Below are positions 8,745-16,911 of a stretch of 64,000 nucleotides of DNA, piece by piece. Positions within the stretch are counted from its first letter, which is position 1. Each line of letters begins with the position of its first letter. This stretch comes from Bdellovibrio sp. KM01. GTDB lineage: Bacteria; Bdellovibrionota; Bdellovibrionia; Bdellovibrionales; Bdellovibrionaceae. A model generated the notes under the pieces. That model made no database searches. It was not told the origin of the DNA and saw only the letters and a program-made list of their open reading frames with translations. Position numbers and translations under genes: made by a program. Where the stretch lies: contig NZ_CP058348.1 of NCBI RefSeq assembly GCF_013752535.1, positions 372,001 through 436,000 of the forward strand. Direction: 5' to 3'.

Positions 8745-9740
8745 TTAGGATTCAAGAACGAAGTCCCAGCGGATCTTCACAGTGCCATCACCTTCGATGA
8801 TGCCTTTCGGAGGATTCGGGAATGGTGCAGCCGCGCGGAAGGCCTCAATGGCAGCATCATCCAAATCGCGAACGCCGGAATCACTCATCACCTGGACATT
8901 TACCAGAGTGCCTCTGTCATTCAGTACGATCATAAGTTTTGTCACACGGTCTTGGCCAGTCGATGCCGGAGCTCGACCTTCTTTAAACATTTTCGAAAGT
9001 TTTTCGCGCACGCGGCCTTCCCAGTGTTGGGCCAATTGGCGGCGGATGCGGTTATAGTACGAGTAGTACTTAAACTCACGCGTGTTCAACATCGTCTCAA
9101 GACCCTGATCGACATCTTTCAAATAGTCATTGGAGCGGCTGGTGTCAGCGCCCTCTTTCGCGATGTCTTCGTTATTACCCCGACCAAGGCCCTGGCCTTG
9201 TTCCGTGTCTTGATCTTTTTTACGATCAGCTACTTTTTGGCGTTCTAAGGCCTCTGATGCATCAAAAGATTTAAACAAATCGCGGACGATTTTTTCTTTC
9301 TGCTCAGGTGTAGCTTTCGCTTCAGCCTTGGCAGTGGATTTAATTTTACCATCACCTTTTGGTCCAGTTTTTTGAGGCGCGGCTTTCTTGATATTCTGGA
9401 ATTCGCCGTGCTCTTTTGCTACTGACTGCTTGGTAACGGTTTGGTTTTTCGCACTCAAAAAGCGTGAATCTACTGGCTCGGCCTCGTTAAGGGAGTTTTC
9501 GCTTTGCTCTACAATTTGATTTTTAGGAACCGTCGGTACTGGAACTTTCTTAATCTGACCAGCTTCCTGTGCCTCTACCAGCTTTTGCATTTCCTCGGGC
9601 GTAAGCAAATCAATGCTGACGCTTTCCTGTTTAGGAAACTTTTGCTGAAGAGCCTCTACCAAATAAAATGCGCCGAACACCAAAATGTGGACTGCGATGG
9701 AGAGCAACACATACTTTTTGAAAGACGGTGACTTCTTCAT
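8745..9740 (-). CDS. TonB-family energy transducer or gliding/transport TonB-like protein
   Basis: The 331-aa protein has the TonB plan. A single N-terminal membrane segment (YVLLSIAVHILVFGAFYLVE, about residues 10-29) is followed by a long periplasmic linker rich in K, E, P, Q and A, interrupted by a Gly-rich stretch (GQGLGRGNNED). The C-terminal TonB domain has LMIVLNDRGTLVNVQV, then DDAAIEAFRAAAPFPNPP and final strand KIRWDFVLE. This domain normally contacts outer-membrane receptors to pass on energy from ExbB/ExbD. No exbB or exbD is adjacent. The gene starts at ATG 9740 and is divergent from the PP2C gene. A TolA-like role is an alternative. Confidence 0.8.
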   Translation of the reverse strand: MKKSPSFKKYVLLSIAVHILVFGAFYLVEALQQKFPKQESVSIDLLTPEEMQKLVEAQEAGQIKKVPVPTVPKNQIVEQSENSLNEAEPVDSRFLSAKNQTVTKQSVAKEHGEFQNIKKAAPQKTGPKGDGKIKSTAKAEAKATPEQKEKIVRDLFKSFDASEALERQKVADRKKDQDTEQGQGLGRGNNEDIAKEGADTSRSNDYLKDVDQGLETMLNTREFKYYSYYNRIRRQLAQHWEGRVREKLSKMFKEGRAPASTGQDRVTKLMIVLNDRGTLVNVQVMSDSGVRDLDDAAIEAFRAAAPFPNPPKGIIEGDGTVKIRWDFVLES

Positions 9741-9872
9741 AGAACCTCGCCTCTCCTATCGGTATTATGACACCTGATAATGAGGAACAGGTGAGCCAGT
9801 ATTTAATTATTCGACAGAGGTCTAGGGCCGGACTTTGACGTATGAAAGGCTTTAGGGGAGAATGTAACTTCT

Positions 9873-10598
9873 ATGAAATTTGACTGCTGGTATTTAACAG
9901 ATAAAGGCCTCAGACGTGAATCAAATCAAGACTCATGCCTCGTCAACAAGGAGCTTGGACTCTTTGTTGTCGCCGATGGAATGGGTGGACACTCTGGCGG
10001 CGAAGTCGCTTCCAGCATGGCTGTGGAGACGGTTGAAGAAATCATGCTTCAACCGGGATCAGCAAATCGCTCACCCCGCGAGATGATTCAGCATTCGTAC
10101 GAAGAAGCTTCGCGTAGAATTTTTGATAAAGCGGCCAACGAAAGACCCGAGCTTTCCGGAATGGGAACGACGATGGTGATGGCTTATTTGCGTGGCAATC
10201 ACCTGTACGTAGGAAATGTGGGGGATTCGCGCTGCTACATGTATAAAAAACCGCAGCTTTGGCAGATCACTGAAGACCATTCTTTGATCAACGAGCAATT
10301 GCGCGCTGGTGTGATGAGTGAAGAACAAGTTCGTCAGTTCGTAGGTCGAAATGTGATCACCCGCAGCGTGGGATACGAGAGAGAAACGTATCCCGATATT
10401 GTCGAAAGAGAAATTGCTCCCGGTGAAATGTTTTTGATGTGTTCCGATGGCCTTTCTGGTTTGGTTGAAGATCAAAAAATTTGCGACATCATCAATAAAA
10501 ATAAACCTGACAAAGTAGTTAAAGCCTGTGTAGAACAAGCACTGGCAAATGGTGGTGACGACAATGTCACCGTTATGTTGATTCATTTTTACGAGTAA
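9873..10598 (+). CDS. PP2C-family serine/threonine protein phosphatase
   Basis: The 241-aa length is typical of bacterial Stp/PrpC phosphatases. The metal-binding aspartates are present: D20 in ESNQD, D35-G36 in VVADGMGGHSGGE, the DG of MCSDGLSGL near residue 193, and the final GGDDNVTVML near residue 230. GMGTTMV and GNVGDSR match the remaining motifs. The enzyme should be a soluble, Mn-dependent, active phosphatase that reverses Hanks-type kinase signals. It is 23 nt upstream of the M23 gene, so both are probably co-expressed. FHA-domain proteins at 57544-62292 could be part of the same phospho-signalling, which is only inference. Confidence 0.92.
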   Translation: MKFDCWYLTDKGLRRESNQDSCLVNKELGLFVVADGMGGHSGGEVASSMAVETVEEIMLQPGSANRSPREMIQHSYEEASRRIFDKAANERPELSGMGTTMVMAYLRGNHLYVGNVGDSRCYMYKKPQLWQITEDHSLINEQLRAGVMSEEQVRQFVGRNVITRSVGYERETYPDIVEREIAPGEMFLMCSDGLSGLVEDQKICDIINKNKPDKVVKACVEQALANGGDDNVTVMLIHFYE

Positions 10599-10621
10599 GC
10601 GGTTAGTGGATAGGGGAATTT

Positions 10622-11626
10622 TTGGATAAAAAGAAAGTCACGCTATTTATAGTGAGTAACCAAACGGGCAAAACCCGTAAATTGGTGCTCTCTGCAGCCT
10701 GGCTGAAAGCCGTGTCCTTTATTTCCGCGGTCGTAATCATTATCTTTGCAGCGGGTATGGTCGATTATTTTGGTTTGCTTTTGCAAGCCATGGAAAATAA
10801 ACGACTGAAAGCCGAAAATGCTCAACTCTCAAAGCAATTCCAAGTGGTTGAAAGTAAAGTCAGCGCCTTGGAAAACTCTTTGGAGCGTGTAAAAACATTC
10901 ACGACAAAATTGAAATTGATCACCAACGTCGATGCGGAAGACCGTATTACGAAGCTGACGATGGGACCAAAGCCGGCTCCAAATCAGCCGGTCGAGGAAT
11001 ACGAACCAATGGAATCCCGTGATGACGGCGAGGGATTGGCTCAGCAGGACGCGACGTTTGCTAATAAAAAACCTTTGAACGATCAGGCGGGTGAACTTGC
11101 GAACGAAACGGCAGACAAAGATTACGCATCTTTGGTTATCCGTATCGAAAAGGCAGTTAAAGAAACTCAGCTGAAAGAACAATCTGTCATCGACTTGTGG
11201 GAAAGTTTATCAGAGCGCCAAAGCTTGCTGAACGCTACTCCGAACATGAAGCCTGCCAAAGGTTGGATCACGTCTCGTTTTGGTTACAGAACTTCGCCGT
11301 TTACGGGAAAAACAACTTTGCATGCGGGTCTTGATATCGCCGCAGCGCCGGGTTCACCAATTTATGCACCAGCAGATGGTGTCGTCATCTTTGCAAGTTA
11401 TGATGAAGGCTACGGTAAGTTAGTAAGTATCGACCACGGTTTCGGTGTAACAACTCGTTTCGGTCACATGTCACAGATCTATGTTCAAGTCGGTCAGCGT
11501 GTGAGCAAATGGGACGTTGTCGGCGCTGTAGGTAATACGGGTCGATCAACAGGACCTCACTGTCACTACGAGGTTCGCATCAACGGAACGCCAGTCGATC
11601 CAATCAATTACATCCTCGACGAATAA
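10622..11626 (+). CDS. Membrane-anchored M23-family metallopeptidase
   Basis: The start is TTG at 10622, with AGGGGA about five bases upstream. The 334-aa protein has an N-terminal membrane segment (about residues 22-48), a coiled-coil region (about 55-100), an acidic linker and a C-terminal LytM/M23 domain. All zinc ligands of an active enzyme are visible: H234 and D238 in HAGLD, H282 in GHMS, and H313/H315 in HCHYEV. It should cleave peptidoglycan peptide crosslinks on the periplasmic side. It could serve in division, self-wall remodelling or predation. It follows the PP2C gene by 23 nt and is followed by the palindromic element at 11635. Confidence 0.9.
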   Translation: MDKKKVTLFIVSNQTGKTRKLVLSAAWLKAVSFISAVVIIIFAAGMVDYFGLLLQAMENKRLKAENAQLSKQFQVVESKVSALENSLERVKTFTTKLKLITNVDAEDRITKLTMGPKPAPNQPVEEYEPMESRDDGEGLAQQDATFANKKPLNDQAGELANETADKDYASLVIRIEKAVKETQLKEQSVIDLWESLSERQSLLNATPNMKPAKGWITSRFGYRTSPFTGKTTLHAGLDIAAAPGSPIYAPADGVVIFASYDEGYGKLVSIDHGFGVTTRFGHMSQIYVQVGQRVSKWDVVGAVGNTGRSTGPHCHYEVRINGTPVDPINYILDE

Positions 11627-11634
11627 GTCGGGGC

Positions 11635-11774
11635 GGTTCGTGAAAAGCGGCCAATCGACTGCGTTGTCGGGTGCGGTCCTCGCTCCGACGTGCCTGGGGC
11701 ACGCCTGCGCTGTGGTTCGCTCCCTCCGCCTTGCGCTTGACCACTTTTGACGAACCTTTGGTTTTGTTTTTTTT
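11635..11774. repeat. GC-rich imperfect palindromic element with T-run
   Basis: Twenty-nt arms at 11635-11654 (GGTTCGTGAAAAGCGGCCAA) and 11737-11756 match in 17 of 20 positions when inverted. A perfect hairpin sits inside: CGTGCC (11689-11694), loop TGG, GGCACG (11698-11703). GC content is far above the flanks. A T-rich tract (11762-11774) follows on the + strand. It may double as the M23 gene terminator. The size and ends suggest a non-autonomous, MITE-like dispersed element, but only one copy is in this window. Confidence 0.6.
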
Positions 11775-11860
11775 GGCTGGCCCTGTGGGCGCCGCTGCTT
11801 TGTTGTAAGGCACATGGATTTTATCTTTTTAGGCTCCTACAATTTTGATGTGGGGGTTTT

Positions 11861-12454
11861 ATGATTCTCCGAATTTGCTCATCTTTGATATTGTTTTCTT
11901 CAGTATCTTTGGCGGCTTTGCCTCCGCAGTTTGCGGATTGCATGAGTACTGAAGTCAGCTCGGCTTCGGTTTATGATGTGAAAGAGATTGCGAAGGTCGC
12001 AAAGGTTAATTACTGCCAGAATCAGATGGGATTAACGAACAAGATTGATACGATTGATCTGCTTAAAACGGGCAATGCAAATATTGGGATTTCGGTCGCT
12101 AAGACAACTTACACACGTGAAGATCTAGCCGAGATTTCAAAGTCTGGTACTTACGTTTTGTATGTCGATAGCAATCGCATCGCGAAAGAATATTTAAATA
12201 CTCTCGCTGGGCAGGGAGTGCAGATGGTGGTGATGAGTGCTACCGCAGGGTTAAGCCAAGCGGATTTGTTGGCTTTAGCCCGAGTCCGTCCCTTTGTTTA
12301 CAACGTAAATTCAGCGGTCATTAAAGAAGACGTGATAGCTTTGGTTCAGGCGGGCGTGACTGTGGTTTTTCGCTCGAATACGTCGGGATTAAGCCGCGAA
12401 CAGATCGTTGAGATCGCTAAGGTGAACCCGTCTCTGGTGACGCTTTCACCTTAG
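11861..12454 (+). CDS. Exported repeat protein, unknown function
   Basis: The 197-aa product has a signal peptide (MILRICSSLILFSSVSLA) and two cysteines soon after it. The mature part consists of about four to five tandem units of 35-40 residues. Each unit has a pattern of a short helix beginning with L/Y-[ST]-[RQ]-[EAD]-[DQ]-L/I, then a beta-strand: YTREDLAEISKSG, LSQADLLALARVR, LSREQIVEIAKVN. The repeating helix-strand layout suggests a small solenoid exported to the periplasm or surface. The start codon is ATG at 11861. It ends 13 nt from the oppositely oriented 12468 gene. No family was recognised. Confidence 0.65.
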   Translation: MILRICSSLILFSSVSLAALPPQFADCMSTEVSSASVYDVKEIAKVAKVNYCQNQMGLTNKIDTIDLLKTGNANIGISVAKTTYTREDLAEISKSGTYVLYVDSNRIAKEYLNTLAGQGVQMVVMSATAGLSQADLLALARVRPFVYNVNSAVIKEDVIALVQAGVTVVFRSNTSGLSREQIVEIAKVNPSLVTLSP

Positions 12455-12467
12455 CATTAAATTTAGA

Positions 12468-14753
12468 TTATAATGAAGTGCTGCAGTTCAAACGAGTCAT
12501 GCGATCATTTAACAACATTGCCTGCTTATAGTAAGACTGCAATTGCTGTTGAGTGGTGCTGATTGTGGAAATAGTACCACTAAGCAACAAGTCCCCTGCG
12601 CAGTATTTAATGATTTTTTTATCCATAGAGTTATCAAGAACACCAGAAATCATATCACACATAACCTGCACAGTTCCCAAGTGATCCCAAGCTGCCGTGT
12701 ACTGCACGTAAGTTTGTTTAAGCGTCTTACAAATAAGGGCGCGCTTTTCTTCGTTGATGTGCTTATTCTGCGGGATTAAGTTCGAAAGAGCTGCCGCTTG
12801 TGCTTTGTCCTCTTTAAACTGCTGGCCAATAACCAGCATTTGCGGGTCATTGATCTGTGATATGTGTTTACGAATGTCTGCCGCTGATTGCGTGATATTC
12901 ATAGCAATAGTTTGCAGGTCTTTAATGCCTCTGTTGTAGGAAGCCATTGATTGGTCGTAGATACCAACTGTGTATTTCAACCATGACCATACTGGTGCGA
13001 CACCGCTGCCCCCTCCGAACAATCCCACTTTAATGGAATCAGCACCCTGGATGATGTTCGAACGATTTACGATGGAGTTATCTTTCGCAAGTTCTTCCAT
13101 TGCGTATTTCACGCGGTCAAATGTCTTGCCTTCGTCGCGAGCGCGCTCAGCATCGCTTTTTTTGCCGCCGTTGTTCGCCAGGTTTGAGCCGGCAGGTCCG
13201 TCAACGATGATATTTTCAATTTCCGTCAAAGTTTTCTTGATGCTTGTAATCCATTCTTTTGTATTGGACGCGCAGTTGCGAACTTCGTTTGGATTTCTTG
13301 TATTTGCTTTTGCGATTTCGCTTTCGTAGTATTTAATCGTGTTGATACGGCCTTCAACATTCACGCGCTTAATTTTTTTCGTTTGATCCAAATTAAGTGC
13401 ATCTTTTAAATTCGCGAAAATAGACGCTGGAAAGTCGAAATCTGCTGATTTCATACGAGCTAAATCTTCCAAAGCTGAACGGCCAAAGAAACAAACGCTC
13501 ATGTCACCGCCATCAGCTTCACCATTGTAAGCCGCTTCAAGATCCTTAAAATCTTTGATGTCTTTGATGTATTGAGCTTTCACTTGGTCAAATTTCGTGT
13601 TTGAAACAAGGTTTGTGAACGTTGAAAGCTTTTTGTTATTCAAGCTTGCTTTGTAAAGCGGAAATTCGGCTCTTAATGAATTTCTGAATTCATTAAAACG
13701 GTTTTCAGCAGTCAGCTGAAGATACGTTACCTTTTTAGAGATTTTGATGTACTGACATGTGTTTTGGAAAACAGCCATGCGTTGATCCTGCAAGGACATA
13801 TCAATCGTTTTATTTTCCATGACCTTTGTAAGCGCTGTAATACCTTTTGTCGCGACCGCACCACCCAGAACGAATGGAAGAGCCGGTGCCAGGGCTGCAT
13901 TCATAGAAACCGCGAACAATGCCATTGGAGCTAAACCATCCAACAGTTCGTTGAATGCCAAAAGTGCTTTACCACTCTTCATAGAGTCGGAACCACATTT
14001 ACTATTTAGGAATGAGTTATCACCCAGAATATCACCGATAGTCGTGGTCGCATTCATGGTATTTGTCATCGCATCAGAAAGTTCATTGTAGTTTACTTCT
14101 GTGCCTGGGCTGGCATTCATAATCTTTTGCAAAACCTGAACGTTTTGCATCACGCTTTGGCTGTTTTTCTGCAATTGATCAGCAGATGTATTTCCAGAAC
14201 AAGCGGACTTCGTCGTGATCTCGCGATTCATATCAGTAATTGCTTGCATCAAAGCCGCTTGCGAGCTGTTTTCAAATAAATTACATGCAAACTCATCTGC
14301 AACTTTCACAGCTTTCATCGTCGGGCGACTGCCGTTGTTGTTGACGGAAGAGTTATTGTTTGAACCATTCTGATTGGTATTTTGGTTCGGTCTGTTATTG
14401 CTATTATTATTGTTGTTGTTGTTTTGATTTTGGTTGTTTCCGCCAGTTTGTGGGCGAGGCAGTGGTCCAAGGCGGTTGCCACCTTGATTCTTATTTCCGT
14501 TAGATTGCTGGTTGCCACCGGCTTGTTGGTTTCCTTTGTTGCTACCATTATTAGGTAGTTGCGGGCCAACTTGTGAACCATCACTATTATTAGTTGATCC
14601 CGTCGCCGGAGTTTCAGCGATATCGAACAGATCGATAGGGAAATTACTTGGAGCGTTCTCCGCTGCAAATACTTTTGTAGGCATTTGCGGCGCCAAGAAT
14701 CCAATTGAAAGAATGGCTGCAAGGGCACATCTTTTAACGTTCACTTTATTCAT
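12468..14753 (-). CDS. Large exported Asn-rich protein of unknown function
   Basis: The second ATG (14753) is preferred since GGAG lies nine bases upstream and a signal peptide follows directly (MNKVNVKRCALAAILSIGFL, cleavage near VFA). The 761-aa product has a low-complexity region of N, Q and G at about residues 55-145, with an uninterrupted Asn run. It then forms a helical body of about 600 residues with at least seven widely spaced cysteines (for example FACNLF, KCGSD, NTCQY, CKTL, MCDM, YCAGD, NCSTS) that could form disulphides. A hydrophobic segment near residue 285 (APMALFAVSMNAALAPALPF) might be membrane-associated. No family was recognised. The length and cysteines suggest an extracytoplasmic structural or adhesive role, which is inference. 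Confidence 0.65.
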   Translation of the reverse strand: MNKVNVKRCALAAILSIGFLAPQMPTKVFAAENAPSNFPIDLFDIAETPATGSTNNSDGSQVGPQLPNNGSNKGNQQAGGNQQSNGNKNQGGNRLGPLPRPQTGGNNQNQNNNNNNNSNNRPNQNTNQNGSNNNSSVNNNGSRPTMKAVKVADEFACNLFENSSQAALMQAITDMNREITTKSACSGNTSADQLQKNSQSVMQNVQVLQKIMNASPGTEVNYNELSDAMTNTMNATTTIGDILGDNSFLNSKCGSDSMKSGKALLAFNELLDGLAPMALFAVSMNAALAPALPFVLGGAVATKGITALTKVMENKTIDMSLQDQRMAVFQNTCQYIKISKKVTYLQLTAENRFNEFRNSLRAEFPLYKASLNNKKLSTFTNLVSNTKFDQVKAQYIKDIKDFKDLEAAYNGEADGGDMSVCFFGRSALEDLARMKSADFDFPASIFANLKDALNLDQTKKIKRVNVEGRINTIKYYESEIAKANTRNPNEVRNCASNTKEWITSIKKTLTEIENIIVDGPAGSNLANNGGKKSDAERARDEGKTFDRVKYAMEELAKDNSIVNRSNIIQGADSIKVGLFGGGSGVAPVWSWLKYTVGIYDQSMASYNRGIKDLQTIAMNITQSAADIRKHISQINDPQMLVIGQQFKEDKAQAAALSNLIPQNKHINEEKRALICKTLKQTYVQYTAAWDHLGTVQVMCDMISGVLDNSMDKKIIKYCAGDLLLSGTISTISTTQQQLQSYYKQAMLLNDRMTRLNCSTSL

Positions 14754-14768
14754 AGAGAACAACTCCAT

Positions 14769-15062
14769 CTTCTGTCTAACAAATCAACGACTAACAATTT
14801 CTGCTGGTCAAATTCCGCTACTTTCCACCAAGTCTTCTGCTCTAAGCATTTGAAAAGACTTAGTTCCGATAGCGATTCTGAACGGCAAATTCATCAGCCG
14901 TAACAACAGTTGCAAAAGGTGTCCCAGGTTGAAACAGACCGGTTTCTTGGTGTCATTATGACGACAGCTGCAGCGATTAAAGGCACCTTTTGCACCTGGA
15001 ATAGAGGAGCGCTTGGTTATTTGCTTTTGATCTCAAATATAAGGGGAGTTTAGGATCTAAGA
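14769..15062. other. Intergenic region with inverted AAAAGGTG boxes
   Basis: About 320 nt separate the divergent genes at 14753 and 15093. GCAAAAGGTG (14912-14921) and its inverse CACCTTTTGC (14984-14993) could close a long stem. Inside are smaller palindromes (GAAAC/GTTTC near 14931-14946, GTCATTATGAC near 14952-14962). The promoters of both genes presumably lie here, but no convincing -35/-10 pair was identified. Confidence 0.45.
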
Positions 15063-15092
15063 TTGGAACGCAATTTGTATAGGAATAGAGTC

Positions 15093-15647
15093 ATGGGATA
15101 CATTTGGTCCTTCCTATTTTTTGTTTCATCATTTTTATGCGCCGGAAAGTGCATGGCTGGTGTTGAGCTTTCAACGACCAAAAAACTGGTAATCCCAGTT
15201 GATAATGTGACTCCCAAGATTACTGCTCAAGACGTCAATAAAGTTATTCCTACCGATAATTTGGGTGCAGAAACAACTTCCACAATGATGGGCAGAATTG
15301 CGGATAGATCATTTAATCTATGGTTCAATTCTGACGTCGTTCAAGAAAGTATCCTGGGTCGAGTTGTTCAAGAGACTCAAGAAACATTAAAAACAGATGT
15401 TGTTGTTCCAGCAGCTTCCAAAACCGGAACCTCCCATAAATTTTCATTTAGAGTCGAGGCATTCCAGGCTCTCGCAAAGATGGAATATAAAGGTTGGTTG
15501 AATGCGGCCGTGAATTACAACGCGCGTGCAGCAGAAACAGACGTCCAAGTTAAAGAGCGTGTCTTCTCTGACAAAGATCTTATCGTCAGTCACAAGGGAA
15601 CAAGCCGCGACAGTCTAGCTATGATAGGCCTTGCTTGGCAGTGGTAA
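15093..15647 (+). CDS. Exported protein of unknown function
   Basis: The ATG at 15093 follows AGGAATAGAGTC and opens directly into a signal peptide (MGYIWSFLFFVSSFLCAGKC, cleavage near CMA). A TTG 30 nt upstream has no reason to be used. The 184-aa product is mostly strand-like in its C-terminal third (KFSFRVEAFQALAKMEY, LNAAVNYNAR, AMIGLAWQW) and ends in WQW, consistent with a small outer-membrane or periplasmic beta protein. It lies 18 nt before the thiolase gene and may share its transcript. No family was recognised. Confidence 0.6.
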   Translation: MGYIWSFLFFVSSFLCAGKCMAGVELSTTKKLVIPVDNVTPKITAQDVNKVIPTDNLGAETTSTMMGRIADRSFNLWFNSDVVQESILGRVVQETQETLKTDVVVPAASKTGTSHKFSFRVEAFQALAKMEYKGWLNAAVNYNARAAETDVQVKERVFSDKDLIVSHKGTSRDSLAMIGLAWQW

Positions 15648-15665
15648 TGAGCATACGCTTATGCC

Positions 15666-16847
15666 ATGGAAAAAATCGTATTTATCTCCGGAAAAAGAAC
15701 TCCATTTGGCGCCTTCGGCGGATCTCTTAAAGATGTTTCAGGTACAGACCTGGGCGTAGCAGCAGCTAAAGCCACACTTGAAGCCGCAAAAGTATCTCCT
15801 GAAAAAATTGATCACGTGGTATTTGGCAATGTTGTCCAATCGGGCGCAGACGCCGCATATCTTCCTCGTCACATCGGTTTGAAATCAGGAGTTCCAATTA
15901 ATGTTGGAGCACTGGGTGTGAATCGTCTGTGCGGCAGCGGTTTTCAATCTTGGGTAAATGCGGTTCAAATGATTCAAACGGGTGAAGCCACGGCAGTTCT
16001 TGCGGGTGGTGTTGAACAGATGTCGCAAATTCCTTACGTTGCCAGAAAAGTTCGTTTCGATGGAATGCGCATGGGGAACTTCGAACTTGAAGATATGATG
16101 ACCTCTGCATTGACGGATGCCTACGCGGGAACACCGATGGCGATCACTGCAGAAAATCTGGCAGTGAAGTATTCTATCACTCGCGAAATGGTAGATAAAT
16201 ATTCAATACAATCTCAAACTCGCTACAAAGCCGCTTTTGATAAAGGTTACTTTGCAGAGGAGATCGCTCCGGTCACAGTGGAAACTCGCAAAGGTTCTGT
16301 TGTTATTGAAAAAGACGAACATCCAAAACCAGATTCTACATTGGAAAAAATCGCTGCGATGAAACCGATCTTTAAAAAAGACGGTGTCGTTACGGCAGCG
16401 GGTGCCTCCGGTATTGTCGACGGTGCTGCTTGTTCATTGTTGATGGGTGAAAGCAAAGCGAAAGAGTTGGGCTTGAAACCTTTGGCGCGTATTGTAAGTT
16501 ATGCTTCCGTCGGTTGTGAGCCAAGCATTATGGGTATTGGTCCTGCAGGTGCGGCTCGCATGGCTTTGCAAAGAGCTGGCTTAACGTTAGAGCAAATGGA
16601 TTTGGTTGAAGTGAATGAAGCTTTCGCAGCTCAGTACTTGGCTGTAGAAAAAGAATTGAAACTAGATCCGGCTAAAACAAATGTAAATGGTGGTGCAATC
16701 GCAGTAGGACATCCATTGGGTGCTTCCGGAACTCGCATCATGAATCACCTGGTTTATGAACTTCACCGCAGAAATGCAAAATATGCGTTGGGTTCTGCAT
16801 GCATCGGTGGCGGCCAAGGTATCGCCATCATCATCGAAAAAATCTAA
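15666..16847 (+). CDS. Acetyl-CoA acetyltransferase (thiolase)
   Basis: The 393-aa length is standard for thiolases. The nucleophilic Cys is C89 in NRLCGSGFQ. The active-site His is H349 in GHPLGASG, and the second Cys is C379 in ACIGGGQG. NEAF (about residues 317-320) is also conserved. The enzyme either condenses two acetyl-CoA into acetoacetyl-CoA or cleaves 3-ketoacyl-CoA. The genes that follow (a degenerate SDR, then a hotdog thioesterase) point to short-chain or beta-oxidation acyl-CoA turnover. The stop codon lies in the left arm of a REP palindrome (16846-16872). Confidence 0.93.
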   Translation: MEKIVFISGKRTPFGAFGGSLKDVSGTDLGVAAAKATLEAAKVSPEKIDHVVFGNVVQSGADAAYLPRHIGLKSGVPINVGALGVNRLCGSGFQSWVNAVQMIQTGEATAVLAGGVEQMSQIPYVARKVRFDGMRMGNFELEDMMTSALTDAYAGTPMAITAENLAVKYSITREMVDKYSIQSQTRYKAAFDKGYFAEEIAPVTVETRKGSVVIEKDEHPKPDSTLEKIAAMKPIFKKDGVVTAAGASGIVDGAACSLLMGESKAKELGLKPLARIVSYASVGCEPSIMGIGPAGAARMALQRAGLTLEQMDLVEVNEAFAAQYLAVEKELKLDPAKTNVNGGAIAVGHPLGASGTRIMNHLVYELHRRNAKYALGSACIGGGQGIAIIIEKI

Positions 16848-16872
16848 AAGGTACGCCGTACCTTTTGGGGGT
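16846..16872 (+). repeat. REP palindrome, copy 1
   Basis: Core GGTACGCCGTACC (16850-16862) with AAAA and TTTT flanks, then GGGGGTGCGG. Arms are 9 nt with a 3-nt loop. It is in the forward orientation and shares its first two bases with the thiolase stop codon. The same family brackets the RAYT gene at 20368. Confidence 0.9.
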
Positions 16873-16911
16873 GCGGCGTGTAAACTGTAGCAATTTTCTC
16901 TTAGGATCATC

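Noticed and set aside
14390-14430. TTA/TTG triplet microsatellite as a phase-variation switch
   Set aside because: It is in frame in an Asn-run of a coding gene. Triplet slippage would change length but not switch the frame.
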